Of a DNA stretch of 64,000 bases, positions 28,046-37,452 are shown in pieces. The notes beneath the pieces are model-generated. The model saw nothing but the letters and a program-made list of their open reading frames with translations, was not told the origin of the DNA and ran no database searches. The DNA is from Microcaldota archaeon (GTDB lineage Archaea > Micrarchaeota > Micrarchaeia > Micrarchaeales > CABMGC01): contig JAJYOL010000004.1 of NCBI GenBank assembly GCA_021796225.1, positions 41,026 to 105,025 on the forward strand. The letters run 5' to 3'. A program made the position numbers and the translations under genes. The stretch's first letter is position 1, and the number at the start of each line of letters is the position of its first letter.

Positions 28046-28783
28046 TCAGTACGGTGCCATATCCTCTGCGGCAAAGATCCTGAATCCTGCAGGAGTTATC
28101 TCATAAGGCGTAGTTACGAAACTGTGCTTGCTGCCTCTTATTTTCAGTATTTCGGTTGCAAGCATTCTTTTTGCTTCTTCACCTGTCTGATATAAGGCAA
28201 TAATTCCGTCAAATATGAAGTATTCGGGCTTGAAGAGCAGTTTGTGCCTTTCCGGCGATTCCATTTCAGTTGTCATTATCGAAGTTACGCCGAGCCTTCT
28301 CATGCTAAGTATCAACGCGAGCATGTATTTTCTGTAAAGCGCTTCGTCGCGTATGAGTATGTTGAATACAGAAATGGAATCGACGACGACGCGTGTCGCT
28401 TTGGATGAAACGACAAGCGACTCCATGTCGGAAATCACCTTTCCGAATTCGTATGTCGAACGGGATTCGCCGAAACTCCCGAGCGCGGTTTCCGAAGGGG
28501 CCTTCGCATCTATTATTATCTTGCCCTGCTTTACGAGATCGTCTATGTCGGTAAATTCTGGAAACGTGGACTTGACGTTTTCCAGTATTCTTGACGGTTC
28601 TTCCTCAAATGCAAAGAGTATTCCTGTATTTCCCATCTTCGCATTCCTGTACAGATACTCGAAGCCCATCAGCGTCTTTCCCGCTCCCGGCCCTCCGCTT
28701 ATCAATACCTGGCTCGCTTCCGGTATCCCTCCATAAAGCATCTTGTCTATTCCGCTTATGCCTGTTTTTATCTTGTTGAGCAT
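28046..28783 (-). CDS. KaiC-like RecA-superfamily ATPase
   Basis: TGISGIDKMLYGGIPEASQVLISGGPGAGKTLMGFEYLY Walker A; VVVDSISVF Walker B. Confidence 0.88.
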   Translation of the reverse strand: MLNKIKTGISGIDKMLYGGIPEASQVLISGGPGAGKTLMGFEYLYRNAKMGNTGILFAFEEEPSRILENVKSTFPEFTDIDDLVKQGKIIIDAKAPSETALGSFGESRSTYEFGKVISDMESLVVSSKATRVVVDSISVFNILIRDEALYRKYMLALILSMRRLGVTSIMTTEMESPERHKLLFKPEYFIFDGIIALYQTGEEAKRMLATEILKIRGSKHSFVTTPYEITPAGFRIFAAEDMAPY

Positions 28784-28849
28784 TCCACCATCTCTCTTAG
28801 CTTATACATGCGTGCAGAGTTTTATATAGATATGTTGCGATACCTACTC

Positions 28850-29599
28850 ATGAACAGGAATCTTCTACTGCTGGGCATAATTATTCTCGTAGCTGGTCTT
28901 TTCGTTACATACCAGTCGAGCCAGCAGTTCTTTCAGAATTCCGCAAGTTCCAACGGGGTAAGCAGCGGAAGCATGCATCTGGGCAAAGGCTCCACGGTGT
29001 ACATGCCCGCAACGTTCAATTCCTCAATGCTCATTGCCGTTGCATACAATTCCACCCTTCCGATAAACTTCTACATTGCGAACGAATCCGCATTTTCAAA
29101 CATACTTCCTCACATAAATTCCAGCACGACGGCCGGCAATACCGTGCAATCGCTTGAAGGAAAAGGCATTGAGGTTCTCTACATGGACTCCGCGCGCGGC
29201 GCGTTTCCATATCAGCAGCAGTATGCCGTATCTGTCAAGCCTCCAACGTATCTGGCTGAAAATGCGTCCTACTTCCTTCCTGCGGATACCTATTACATAG
29301 TTTTCAGCAATCTCAATGAAACTGCGAATGCCACTGTTTTCTATTCCATGTATAACCGCACCGAAGCGAGCATTACCCTTTCAAATTCTACGAATCTTCT
29401 GGGATACGGCGTATTCGGCAGTGCGATGTCCCTCATAGGCATTGCGCTTGTCGTGATAAGCCTGTTTCTGAAAAGAAAGACCTCTGAAGAAAAGATCTAC
29501 GCAACCGACGAAGGGATAAACAGACTGTACGATCAGGTGGAGAGAAAGCCTTCATCTAAAAAGGCCGCACCCAAAAAGGGCAAGAAAGCGGTTAAATAG
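28850..29599 (+). CDS. Membrane protein with extracellular domain flanked by TM helices
   Basis: N-terminal TM (NLLLLGIIILVAGLFVTY) and C-terminal TM plus Lys-rich tail. Confidence 0.6.
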   Translation: MNRNLLLLGIIILVAGLFVTYQSSQQFFQNSASSNGVSSGSMHLGKGSTVYMPATFNSSMLIAVAYNSTLPINFYIANESAFSNILPHINSSTTAGNTVQSLEGKGIEVLYMDSARGAFPYQQQYAVSVKPPTYLAENASYFLPADTYYIVFSNLNETANATVFYSMYNRTEASITLSNSTNLLGYGVFGSAMSLIGIALVVISLFLKRKTSEEKIYATDEGINRLYDQVERKPSSKKAAPKKGKKAVK

Positions 29600-29660
29600 C
29601 GATTGTCTAACATGACTTCGTCAGTTACCTTTATTAAGTAATTTTAGCCATATCTATTGC

Positions 29661-30350
29661 ATGGACAGTTTACAGGAACGAATAGCCGGGGAAATAGCCC
29701 TGTCCGACAGTCCGGGCAGCACCATGAAGAAATGGAGGGAGCTATTCGGCGTGTCACAGATAGAATTGGCCAAGCATTTGAAGATATCAACATCAACGAT
29801 AAGCGACTACGAGGGAAACAGGAGGGCCAGTCCCGGAGTAGGGATAATAAAAAGGCTGGTAACTTCACTGATAGCGATAGACGAGCAGCGCGGAGGAGAG
29901 GTAATACGCAATCTTGAAAAATTCGACAAGGAACCGGCGAAGGATCCGTTCTATTTCATACACGATTTCTCGGCACCGATAAGCGGCATGGATTTTGCAA
30001 GGCTTATAGATGCGAAAATAGTTGCAAATCCTGGTTACCTCGATTCGATGAAACTGTTCGGATACACGCTGATCGATTCGCTCCGCGTCATACTTGAGAT
30101 ATCTCCGAGCGAATATCCGAAGCTGTTCGGCACGACAAATGAGCGTGCATTCGTTTTCGACCAGGTCAGCACCGGAAGATCGCCAATGGTCGTGATAAGA
30201 GTAGCTCCGATAAAACCCCGGCTCGTTGTCATACAGAACATAGACCAGGTGGACAAGCTCGCGATAAAGATATCGCAGATAGAGCGCATACCTCTTCTCA
30301 CAACCCGTCTTACTACCGAAGAGGTAAGGACAAGGCTCAACAACATCTGA
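29661..30350 (+). CDS. XRE-type HTH transcriptional regulator
   Basis: MKKWRELFGVSQIELAKHLKISTSTISDYEGNRRASPGVGIIKRLV. Confidence 0.8.
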   Translation: MDSLQERIAGEIALSDSPGSTMKKWRELFGVSQIELAKHLKISTSTISDYEGNRRASPGVGIIKRLVTSLIAIDEQRGGEVIRNLEKFDKEPAKDPFYFIHDFSAPISGMDFARLIDAKIVANPGYLDSMKLFGYTLIDSLRVILEISPSEYPKLFGTTNERAFVFDQVSTGRSPMVVIRVAPIKPRLVVIQNIDQVDKLAIKISQIERIPLLTTRLTTEEVRTRLNNI

Positions 30351-30401
30351 ATACTGTCCTTTTATCTATTTTCATTTCAATGTGTATTGATAGTTGATAG
30401 C

Positions 30402-30755
30402 ATGATGCCGAACATGGATCCGCGCGCGCTCAAGAAGATGATGGAAAGAATGGGCATAAGGAGCGAGGAGATAGACGCGCTCCGCGTGACGATAGAAACA
30501 AGGGACAAGAACATACTGATAGACAATCCCCAGGTTACGCTGATAAACGCACAGGGCAGCAGTTCTTTTCAGATAACCGGAGACATATCCGAAACGGAAA
30601 AATCCGATTCCGAATCCCTTCCCGAAATAAGCGAAGACGACGTCAAGGTTGTCATGGAGCAATCGGGCACGACAGATGAAGAAAAGGCCAGGGATGCGCT
30701 GACAAAATCAAAAGGCAACATAGCCGAAGCCATAATGGCGCTTAAGGGCGAATAA
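30402..30755 (+). CDS. nac: Nascent polypeptide-associated complex protein
   Basis: MMPNMDPRALKKMMERMGI... NAC domain and C-terminal UBA (DDVKVVMEQSGTTDEEKARDALTKSKGNIAEAIMAL). Confidence 0.93.
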   Translation: MMPNMDPRALKKMMERMGIRSEEIDALRVTIETRDKNILIDNPQVTLINAQGSSSFQITGDISETEKSDSESLPEISEDDVKVVMEQSGTTDEEKARDALTKSKGNIAEAIMALKGE

Positions 30756-30782
30756 TCCCGTACCTTTTGCATCAGGCATGCG

Positions 30783-32471
30783 CTAAACGTTTTTCATGTA
30801 AAGAAGTTCGTGCATGCCCTTCGCCTTGAGGAATTCCGACAGGCCCATCACGCGCACGTTTTCAATATTCAATGCGTTGAAATACCTTTGAAAATGCGCA
30901 TTATTGACTATTACCGTAACCCGCGGATAAACGTTGAGCCGGAATTTCAACATCGACGCCGTTTTTTCTATATCCTTAGATCCCGTTTCATATTCGAACG
31001 CTATTTTTTCCCTGCCATAATGCGCAACAAGATCGGGGCCATAGGAGTTGTTGTAGATCCTGCTGTCAATTCCCAGTCTTTTCAACTGCCTGCTTACCAA
31101 TCCCACGCAAACGTCGTGTTCCGGGCTGTTTCTCGGCATGGACATGTACCACTTTCCGTCATATTCCGATTCCGCATCGACAACATGCGACTGTAGGGAG
31201 CCTTCCTTCTCCATCGAATCGAGCCTTTTGACGGTATCCTCCTTTCCAAATCCCAGCCCGTTCATCGCTACGCATATCTCATCCGCGTTAGCGGCAAGCA
31301 TGCACCGCCTTGCGATTTCGTATGTAAGACACGGTTTCTTCGGAGCCCCGTTTCCAAACAATGTTATTACCGGATTCCTCATTCCGGATTCGCATATTAC
31401 CGCTTCGCCTGTTCGCAATCCGCGCAATGCCTTTTTTATCTCGATGAACCTGTTCAGTTCGTTTCCTCCCGAAACCAGATTTGCAAGATAGTTCAAGTCC
31501 TCGGGTTCCCTTTGGTAGAACGCGGCGATAAGCGACGCGTTGGTTCGAATGTCCTTGTCTATGCTCTTGATCCTTTGCGACACCGCTATTATCCCGATGC
31601 CGTACTTTCTCCCTTCCGCGGCTATCTTCCCCGCTATCGATTTCTGTCCAAGTTTTTCGGCCTCGTCTATTATGACGTAGAATCTGGATTTCGGCCGCTT
31701 GTCCATCTGAAGCATGCGCCTGTATATCTTTCTCAGGAAACTTTCTATGTATACGGACTGTGCTTCGTTCGTATGCAATCCCGACAGCACGAATATGCTG
31801 TTTCCATTCATCACGCCGTCCATATCCGCGCTATGCGATACGTTTCCCGTATCAAGGAGGAGGAGCCTGCGTGACAATCCGTCAAGTATTCGCGAATCCG
31901 CCGTTCCCGCCTTCTTTTTCAACAGCGAAATCGAATAGAGCAGATCGTGTATGTTCTGGGCGCGTTCCGTTCCGTACAGCCTTGCATAAGTATACATTAT
32001 GGCTTTGTATAAATGGTAACCCTGCACTTCCCCGAGCCTGAATATTCTCTTCAGCATGCCCGTAAGTTCGCTTGCCCTTTCCCGTTCGCTCGCACCGTCG
32101 AGTTCGAACGCGTTTATTCCGTTATACGCGGCATCGTATATCCTCGCATTGATTTCATCGGCAAGCCCCGAATACTCGTCATGCGGGTCAAGTATGGCAA
32201 CGCGCTCTCCCGCTGCGGCAAGCTGCCTTGCAAGCCCCATGCACGCGTTCGATTTCCCGCTCCCGCTTTCTCCGACCACTACGATATGCGGATTCATACG
32301 GTAATTGGGGTTAAGCATCATGTTCCCGTAATGTTTGCGCTCCCACTGCCACCGCGGCTTGTCGAAATATATCTTTTTCATCACAAGCATCGAAGTTATC
32401 CTGCCAAACGTTATCATTCCGCCTTTTTTACGATTGAATATTTTCCATTTTGACATTTTCCAAAAATTCAT
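30783..32471 (-). CDS. HerA/VirB4-like (DUF87-type) ATPase with possible PD-(D/E)XK nuclease-like C-terminus
   Basis: PHIVVVGESGSGKSNACMGLARQLAAAGERVAILDPHDEY; FYVIIDEAEKL; C-terminal GPDLVAHYGREKIAFEYETGS. Confidence 0.75.
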   Translation of the reverse strand: MNFWKMSKWKIFNRKKGGMITFGRITSMLVMKKIYFDKPRWQWERKHYGNMMLNPNYRMNPHIVVVGESGSGKSNACMGLARQLAAAGERVAILDPHDEYSGLADEINARIYDAAYNGINAFELDGASERERASELTGMLKRIFRLGEVQGYHLYKAIMYTYARLYGTERAQNIHDLLYSISLLKKKAGTADSRILDGLSRRLLLLDTGNVSHSADMDGVMNGNSIFVLSGLHTNEAQSVYIESFLRKIYRRMLQMDKRPKSRFYVIIDEAEKLGQKSIAGKIAAEGRKYGIGIIAVSQRIKSIDKDIRTNASLIAAFYQREPEDLNYLANLVSGGNELNRFIEIKKALRGLRTGEAVICESGMRNPVITLFGNGAPKKPCLTYEIARRCMLAANADEICVAMNGLGFGKEDTVKRLDSMEKEGSLQSHVVDAESEYDGKWYMSMPRNSPEHDVCVGLVSRQLKRLGIDSRIYNNSYGPDLVAHYGREKIAFEYETGSKDIEKTASMLKFRLNVYPRVTVIVNNAHFQRYFNALNIENVRVMGLSEFLKAKGMHELLYMKNV

Positions 32472-32566
32472 AGCATCACCATTACTTGTTCGCAAGTGCC
32501 GCAAAAACGGCGCAAGCAATAAAAAGAACATTGAAGGAATAGCACATCATCCACAAAGGAAATCGC

Positions 32567-33157
32567 ATGGAATTGAAATTTGTAACAACGAACCCCGTCA
32601 AACTCTCGATGGCAAAAAGGATACTGAAAGGATACGGAATAAAGGTCGTGGCGCATCCGTTGGATCTTGCAGAGATACAGGAAACCGATACGGTCAAGGT
32701 TGCGATATCCAAGGCCAGGCAGGCGCTGCACACGATACGCGATTCCTCATTCATGGTGGAAGATACGGGGCTGAACATAGAAGCGCTTAACGGGTTTCCC
32801 GGCGCCTTACTGAAACCGACGATGCATACCATAGGCGAAAAAGGCCTGCTTCTCATGGTGCACGGCATGAATCGAAAGGCGCGATTCGTAAACACGGCGG
32901 TTTTTTACGATAACAACAAGGGCAAGTTCCACACGTTCACTTCATATTCATACGGCAGGCTCGCCATGTCAACGAGCGGAAGAAACATTCCGGGCTGGGC
33001 CGTGGGCAAGATATTCATTCCCGACGGCTGGAAAAAGACCATAGCTTCCATGGGAAAGGAAGAATTGAGCAGGTATATGAAAGATGTGGAAGACGGTTCG
33101 CATTATAGCGACATAGGACAGATGCTCGGTGACAAAATCCGAAAGCGTTCAGTCTGA
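32567..33157 (+). CDS. Ham1/RdgB-type non-canonical NTP pyrophosphatase
   Basis: FVTTNPVKLSMAKRIL, FMVEDTGLNIEALNGFPGAL. Confidence 0.85.
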   Translation: MELKFVTTNPVKLSMAKRILKGYGIKVVAHPLDLAEIQETDTVKVAISKARQALHTIRDSSFMVEDTGLNIEALNGFPGALLKPTMHTIGEKGLLLMVHGMNRKARFVNTAVFYDNNKGKFHTFTSYSYGRLAMSTSGRNIPGWAVGKIFIPDGWKKTIASMGKEELSRYMKDVEDGSHYSDIGQMLGDKIRKRSV

Positions 33158-33997
33158 AGCAAGCTTCCTTATCAGCGTTATCTCGTCCTTCCACGTTATG
33201 TTTTTGCACTCCGGCGTTTCCATTATGAGCGGTTTGCTGCTGACGTTTTTGTAAGACAGGAGGGCTTTGAATCCGTCTATCCCTATGTGTCCCTGACCGA
33301 TATTGTCGTGCCTGTCGCGTCTTTCACCCATTTCGAACTTTGCATCATTCACATGCATTGCACGAACGCGTTTAAGATCGATGTCGTCTGCCATCTTATC
33401 CAATCCCTCCTTCCTGCGTATGTCGTATCCGGCTTCGAACGCGTGGCACGTGTCTATGCAAAATCCGAGTTTTCCCGAATTTCCGAGCGCGCTTTTTTCA
33501 TATATCCTTGTCAGGTCTGAAAGATCGGCTCCTATGCTGTTTGCATGCCCTGCCTGGTTTTCCAGAAGTATCTCGGTTTTGTCGCAGTATTTTGCAACCG
33601 AATCGAGCGCGGCAACGACTCTTGACAGGCTTTCATCAAGATTTAGCCTGCCCTTTCCGCTTCCCAAATGCGTTACCAAATAATCCATTCCCAACTCTTC
33701 GCATCTCAACACGTTGTCCTTCAACGATGCAATCGATTTTTTCCATATCGAATCGTCAGGAGATGCGAGATTCGGCAGGTACGGCATATGCGCGAACAGC
33801 GGCCCGACCTTTTCTTCGGAAGCACGCTTCAGGAAAAGCCCCGCCTCTTTTTTATCAACGGGACTCATCGCCCACGTTCTGGGGTTTGTCACGAACACCT
33901 GTATCGTATCCGCTCCGAGTTCCACTGCCCTGCCTATGGAATAAGACAATCCTCCGGCGCCCGATACGTGTCGTCCTACCTTTACCATTGCCATCAT
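33149..33997 (-). CDS. nfo: Endonuclease IV
   Basis: VGRHVSGAGGLSYSIGRAVELGADTIQVFVTNPRTW; CIDTCHAFEAGYDI; HVNDAK; GQGHIGIDGF; ETPE. Confidence 0.93.
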   Translation of the reverse strand: MMAMVKVGRHVSGAGGLSYSIGRAVELGADTIQVFVTNPRTWAMSPVDKKEAGLFLKRASEEKVGPLFAHMPYLPNLASPDDSIWKKSIASLKDNVLRCEELGMDYLVTHLGSGKGRLNLDESLSRVVAALDSVAKYCDKTEILLENQAGHANSIGADLSDLTRIYEKSALGNSGKLGFCIDTCHAFEAGYDIRRKEGLDKMADDIDLKRVRAMHVNDAKFEMGERRDRHDNIGQGHIGIDGFKALLSYKNVSSKPLIMETPECKNITWKDEITLIRKLASD

Positions 33998-34551
33998 TCA
34001 TTTTTGAGTTTGGAGTATCCTTCCTTCAGAATGGAGAGCTCGTCATTCTTCAACGGGCAGTTGCTGCCGTTGAAAGTGCTGCTCGACAGTACGAACCCGA
34101 GAGCCTCGATTCTCGTCTTGCTGCCTCTTGCGCTTTCCACTATCACGTCTACGGGCCTTTCGGTCTTCTGAAATCTTCCGGTATCATCCGCCCATTTTTT
34201 GAAAACATTGCTCGTATGCATCAAAAGGTCTATCGCATCGACTGCCAGCAGAAATTTCTTCAGTTCCTCTATCCTTGAGGGGGGAACAGATCCGTCACTG
34301 CCGCTGTCTTCGAGATATCTCGACCACGTGCTGCGCATCTCCTTTGCATTTTCCACAACTTTGTTTATCATGAAAAGATCTTCCTCAAGCTCTCCTCCCT
34401 TTTCAGGCATCGCCGGCACGTAACCGGATATGCTCATCCGCCCTTCTTTCTTCTCTTTCTTCAATATGTCTACCGCTTCAAGCACGAGCTCGTCTTTAAT
34501 CTGGGTGAGCACGTCTTCGCACAGGAGCCATGCCTTTACGTCACTATCCAT
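33994..34551 (-). CDS. Hypothetical protein, overlaps nfo start
   Basis: Operonic ORF overlapping nfo by 4 nt. Confidence 0.6.
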   Translation of the reverse strand: MDSDVKAWLLCEDVLTQIKDELVLEAVDILKKEKKEGRMSISGYVPAMPEKGGELEEDLFMINKVVENAKEMRSTWSRYLEDSGSDGSVPPSRIEELKKFLLAVDAIDLLMHTSNVFKKWADDTGRFQKTERPVDVIVESARGSKTRIEALGFVLSSSTFNGSNCPLKNDELSILKEGYSKLKNE

Positions 34552-34566
34552 AATGTCCACAGACAG

Positions 34567-34923
34567 CTATGGTAATCCGATTATAAATAACGATACCCGC
34601 TTCAGCAGGCATCCGAATGCCCTGCCGTGCCAAGCCACATGTGCCAGAGAGGGGCGGGGAACCACCGCCACCCTGTATCTCTGCCATGTGAGACCTTCAT
34701 CGGTCACGAAGACCTCCACTTCATACTCACCGTGCCGTCCGCTTTCGGATTCCTCCCTGCATATCCACGCGAGTTCCGCAAGCTCGTTTGCAAGCCTGCC
34801 GAAATCTTCGCATGCGGAAGAGGTTTCCATGACGCTTTCCTTCTTCTTCCACGCGTCAAATGCGGCCGTAAGTACCTTATCCAGTCCTCTCACAGTTCCC
34901 CTATAGTTTACACTCACCTTCAT
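34567..34923 (-). CDS. Hypothetical protein
   Basis: ORF in line with nfo operon. Confidence 0.5.
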   Translation of the reverse strand: MKVSVNYRGTVRGLDKVLTAAFDAWKKKESVMETSSACEDFGRLANELAELAWICREESESGRHGEYEVEVFVTDEGLTWQRYRVAVVPRPSLAHVAWHGRAFGCLLKRVSLFIIGLP

Positions 34924-35059
34924 GCTACCACCCAGAAACCGGAACCATACACCCAGAAACAGATTGCCATTTTTTACAGCGCTGGCTCCGCTTTTCCAAA
35001 GTATATACTACGATAAACTATATATATTTAACTACACTATCTTATATCAAAGGAAAAGA

Positions 35060-35157
35060 ATTATATAGGACCTTGCCCCCAAGACATCCTGCCGGGCCGT
35101 GCCCGGCAACACCTAGAAACGGAACGGGGCGGTGAAAGCCGCCCCTAACTACTTTTT
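35060..35157 (+). ncRNA. GC-rich structured RNA candidate upstream of aEF1A
   Basis: Hairpins TGCCGGGC-CGT-GCCCGGCA (35090-35108) and GGGGCGG-TGAAAG-CCGCCCC (35126-35145) then TAACTACTTTTT; AT-rich surroundings; TATA-like aaactatatatatttaac upstream. Confidence 0.5.
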
Positions 35158-35386
35158 CGATCATACTTCCCTTGCCAAATAAACGAGTAAAAGCCTGGAT
35201 TTTGGTGTAATTATACGCCGTAAACAAGCAAAAGATTTAAATACGTTACCCTCTATAATATCTTTGCGTGTTATTACACAGAATGTGAAATAAACGTAAT
35301 CTATTGACTGCAATGCATTCTCTAGATTTTTATACTTTTGAATTTCAAAAGGTTACACAAGTCACAAGATTATATTGGTGAATAGA

Positions 35387-36655
35387 ATGGCAGACAAACC
35401 ACACATGAATTTGATCTTCATAGGGCACATAGACCACGGAAAGTCAACGACGGTCGGAAGATTGCTCTACGAAACTAAGGCTGTCAGTGAACAGGATCTT
35501 AAGAAGCTCAAGGATGAAGTCGTAAAGTACAACAGACCTTCATTCGAGTTTGCATTCGTCATGGACCAGCTTAAGGAGGAAAGGGAAAGGGGAATCACTA
35601 TAGACATCATGCACAGGGATTTCCAGACCCAGAAGTACTACTTCACGATTATAGACGCACCTGGACACAGGGACTTCGTAAAGAACATGATTACCGGAGC
35701 AAGCCAGGCAGACGCCGCAGTGCTTGTAGTATCTTGTGTTGACGGTATACAGTCCCAGACAAGGGAACACGCATACCTCGCAAAGGTTCTCGGTATACAG
35801 CAGGTAATAGTCGGTATAAACAAGATGGACGCTGCAGGATTCGACAAGGCAAAGTTCGAAGATGCAAAGGCAAAGGTAAGCGAACTTCTCAAGACTGTGG
35901 GATACGATACGAGCAAGATAACGTTCGTTCCTTACTCCGCACTTGAAGGATCAAACGTAGCCGCAAAGTCTGACAAGCTGTCATGGTACAGCGGACCTAC
36001 GCTCCTTGGCGCTCTCGACACGCTTAACCTTCCAACAAAGCCTCTTGACAAGGCACTCAGACTGCCTGTTCAGGACGTTTACAGCATAGCAGGATTCGGA
36101 ACTGTTCCTGTAGGAAGAGTCGAAACGGGCGTAATGAAGCCTGGCGACCAGATTATAGTAATGCCAAGTGGCGCAAAGACTGAAGTAAGAAGCATAGAAA
36201 TGCACCACCAGCAGCTTCAGAAGGCAGAACCTGGAGACAACGTCGGATTCAACGTAAAGGGCGTTGACAAGAAGGACATAAAGAGAGGAGACGTTATCGG
36301 GCCGGTTTCAAACCCCCCTACGGTTGCGGCAGAATTTACCGCTCAGATAGTGGTAATAAACCACCCTACGGCAATAGCACCTGGCTATACTCCTGTCTTC
36401 CACATACACACGATGCAGATTGCAGCGACTATAGTGGAGATAGTTGAGAAGAAAGACCCTAAGACGGGCCAGGCCTTACAGAAGAACCCTGAGTTCATAA
36501 AGAACGGCGACGTAGCCATCGTAAGGATTAAGCCGAGCAAGCCTATATGCATAGAAAAGTTCGGTGAATTCCCTCAGCTTGGCAGATTCGCCATAAGGGA
36601 TATGGGCCAGACGGTAGCTGCAGGAGTTGTCCTTGACGTAAAGAAAGCGCAGTGA
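35387..36655 (+). CDS. tuf: Elongation factor 1-alpha
   Basis: [53 protein letters not shown]. Confidence 0.96.
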   Translation: MADKPHMNLIFIGHIDHGKSTTVGRLLYETKAVSEQDLKKLKDEVVKYNRPSFEFAFVMDQLKEERERGITIDIMHRDFQTQKYYFTIIDAPGHRDFVKNMITGASQADAAVLVVSCVDGIQSQTREHAYLAKVLGIQQVIVGINKMDAAGFDKAKFEDAKAKVSELLKTVGYDTSKITFVPYSALEGSNVAAKSDKLSWYSGPTLLGALDTLNLPTKPLDKALRLPVQDVYSIAGFGTVPVGRVETGVMKPGDQIIVMPSGAKTEVRSIEMHHQQLQKAEPGDNVGFNVKGVDKKDIKRGDVIGPVSNPPTVAAEFTAQIVVINHPTAIAPGYTPVFHIHTMQIAATIVEIVEKKDPKTGQALQKNPEFIKNGDVAIVRIKPSKPICIEKFGEFPQLGRFAIRDMGQTVAAGVVLDVKKAQ

Positions 36656-36659
36656 GCGA

Positions 36660-36965
36660 ATGGCAATAACAAGGATAAAGCTTATCAGCAGGAACAAGGA
36701 CGACGTGGTCAAGATAGCAAAGCAGATAGTCGAGATCGCGAAGACCGTTGGGGTCAAGTTCAAGGGCCCCATCCCGCTTCCTATCAAGGTGCTTAACATT
36801 CACACAAGGAAGACTCCTTGCGGTGACGGTTCGCACACGTACGAACACTGGGAGATGAGAATCCACAAGTGGCTCGTAGAGATAGACGGAAGTGAACAGG
36901 CGCTGAGACAGCTTATGAGAATAACCGTTCCGGACACCGTTCAGATAGAAATGACACTGTCCTGA
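36660..36965 (+). CDS. rps10: Small ribosomal subunit protein S10 (uS10)
   Basis: IKLISRNKDDVVKIAKQIVEIAKTVGVKFKGPIPLPIKVLNIHTRKTPCGDGSHTYEHWEMRIHK. Confidence 0.95.
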   Translation: MAITRIKLISRNKDDVVKIAKQIVEIAKTVGVKFKGPIPLPIKVLNIHTRKTPCGDGSHTYEHWEMRIHKWLVEIDGSEQALRQLMRITVPDTVQIEMTLS

Positions 36966-37114
36966 TATTTTTCAGGCGTGTCATTTTCTTTTTTCTATTC
37001 CTTCCTTTTTTCCGTTTCATCCACATCAATCATTTTACCATAGCTGCGGCTATAATCGATTGTAAATAAATCCCATACCGGATAAATAAAAAAAGAAGAC
37101 TGCGGCCTGGCAAT

Positions 37115-37405
37115 TCAGTTCCTGCTCAGACCATACAGCCTGTTTATTTCACTGTGATATGCCTTCTTGGTATTATCATCGACATCCGAATTGTCCACCG
37201 CTTTTCTCAGCTCTTCGTGGTTTTCTATGTCTCCTATTACCACTCTTCCGCTCTCCGATCTGAAAGCAAGCGAGCAGATCAATTCAAGGGGATGCGTGAA
37301 CGCACCGTTCTCGGAAGGATGGGTGGGCATGACGCCTCTCCTGATCCATTCCGGTCTTCTGCCATCCTGCTTTCTATTATTGCGTTTCCAAAACATGCAA
37401 AACAA
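37115..37405 (-). CDS. Hypothetical protein (96 aa)
   Basis: ORF only. Confidence 0.4.
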   Translation of the reverse strand: MFCMFWKRNNRKQDGRRPEWIRRGVMPTHPSENGAFTHPLELICSLAFRSESGRVVIGDIENHEELRKAVDNSDVDDNTKKAYHSEINRLYGLSRN

Positions 37406-37452
37406 ACTCTCAATGTGCCTTCTCCTTTGTTGCTAAACACTTAAAAAGCTGT

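Noticed and set aside
35042-35227. 61-aa ORF on minus strand
   Set aside because: Runs through the two GC-rich hairpins; no recognisable protein features. Better explained as structured RNA.
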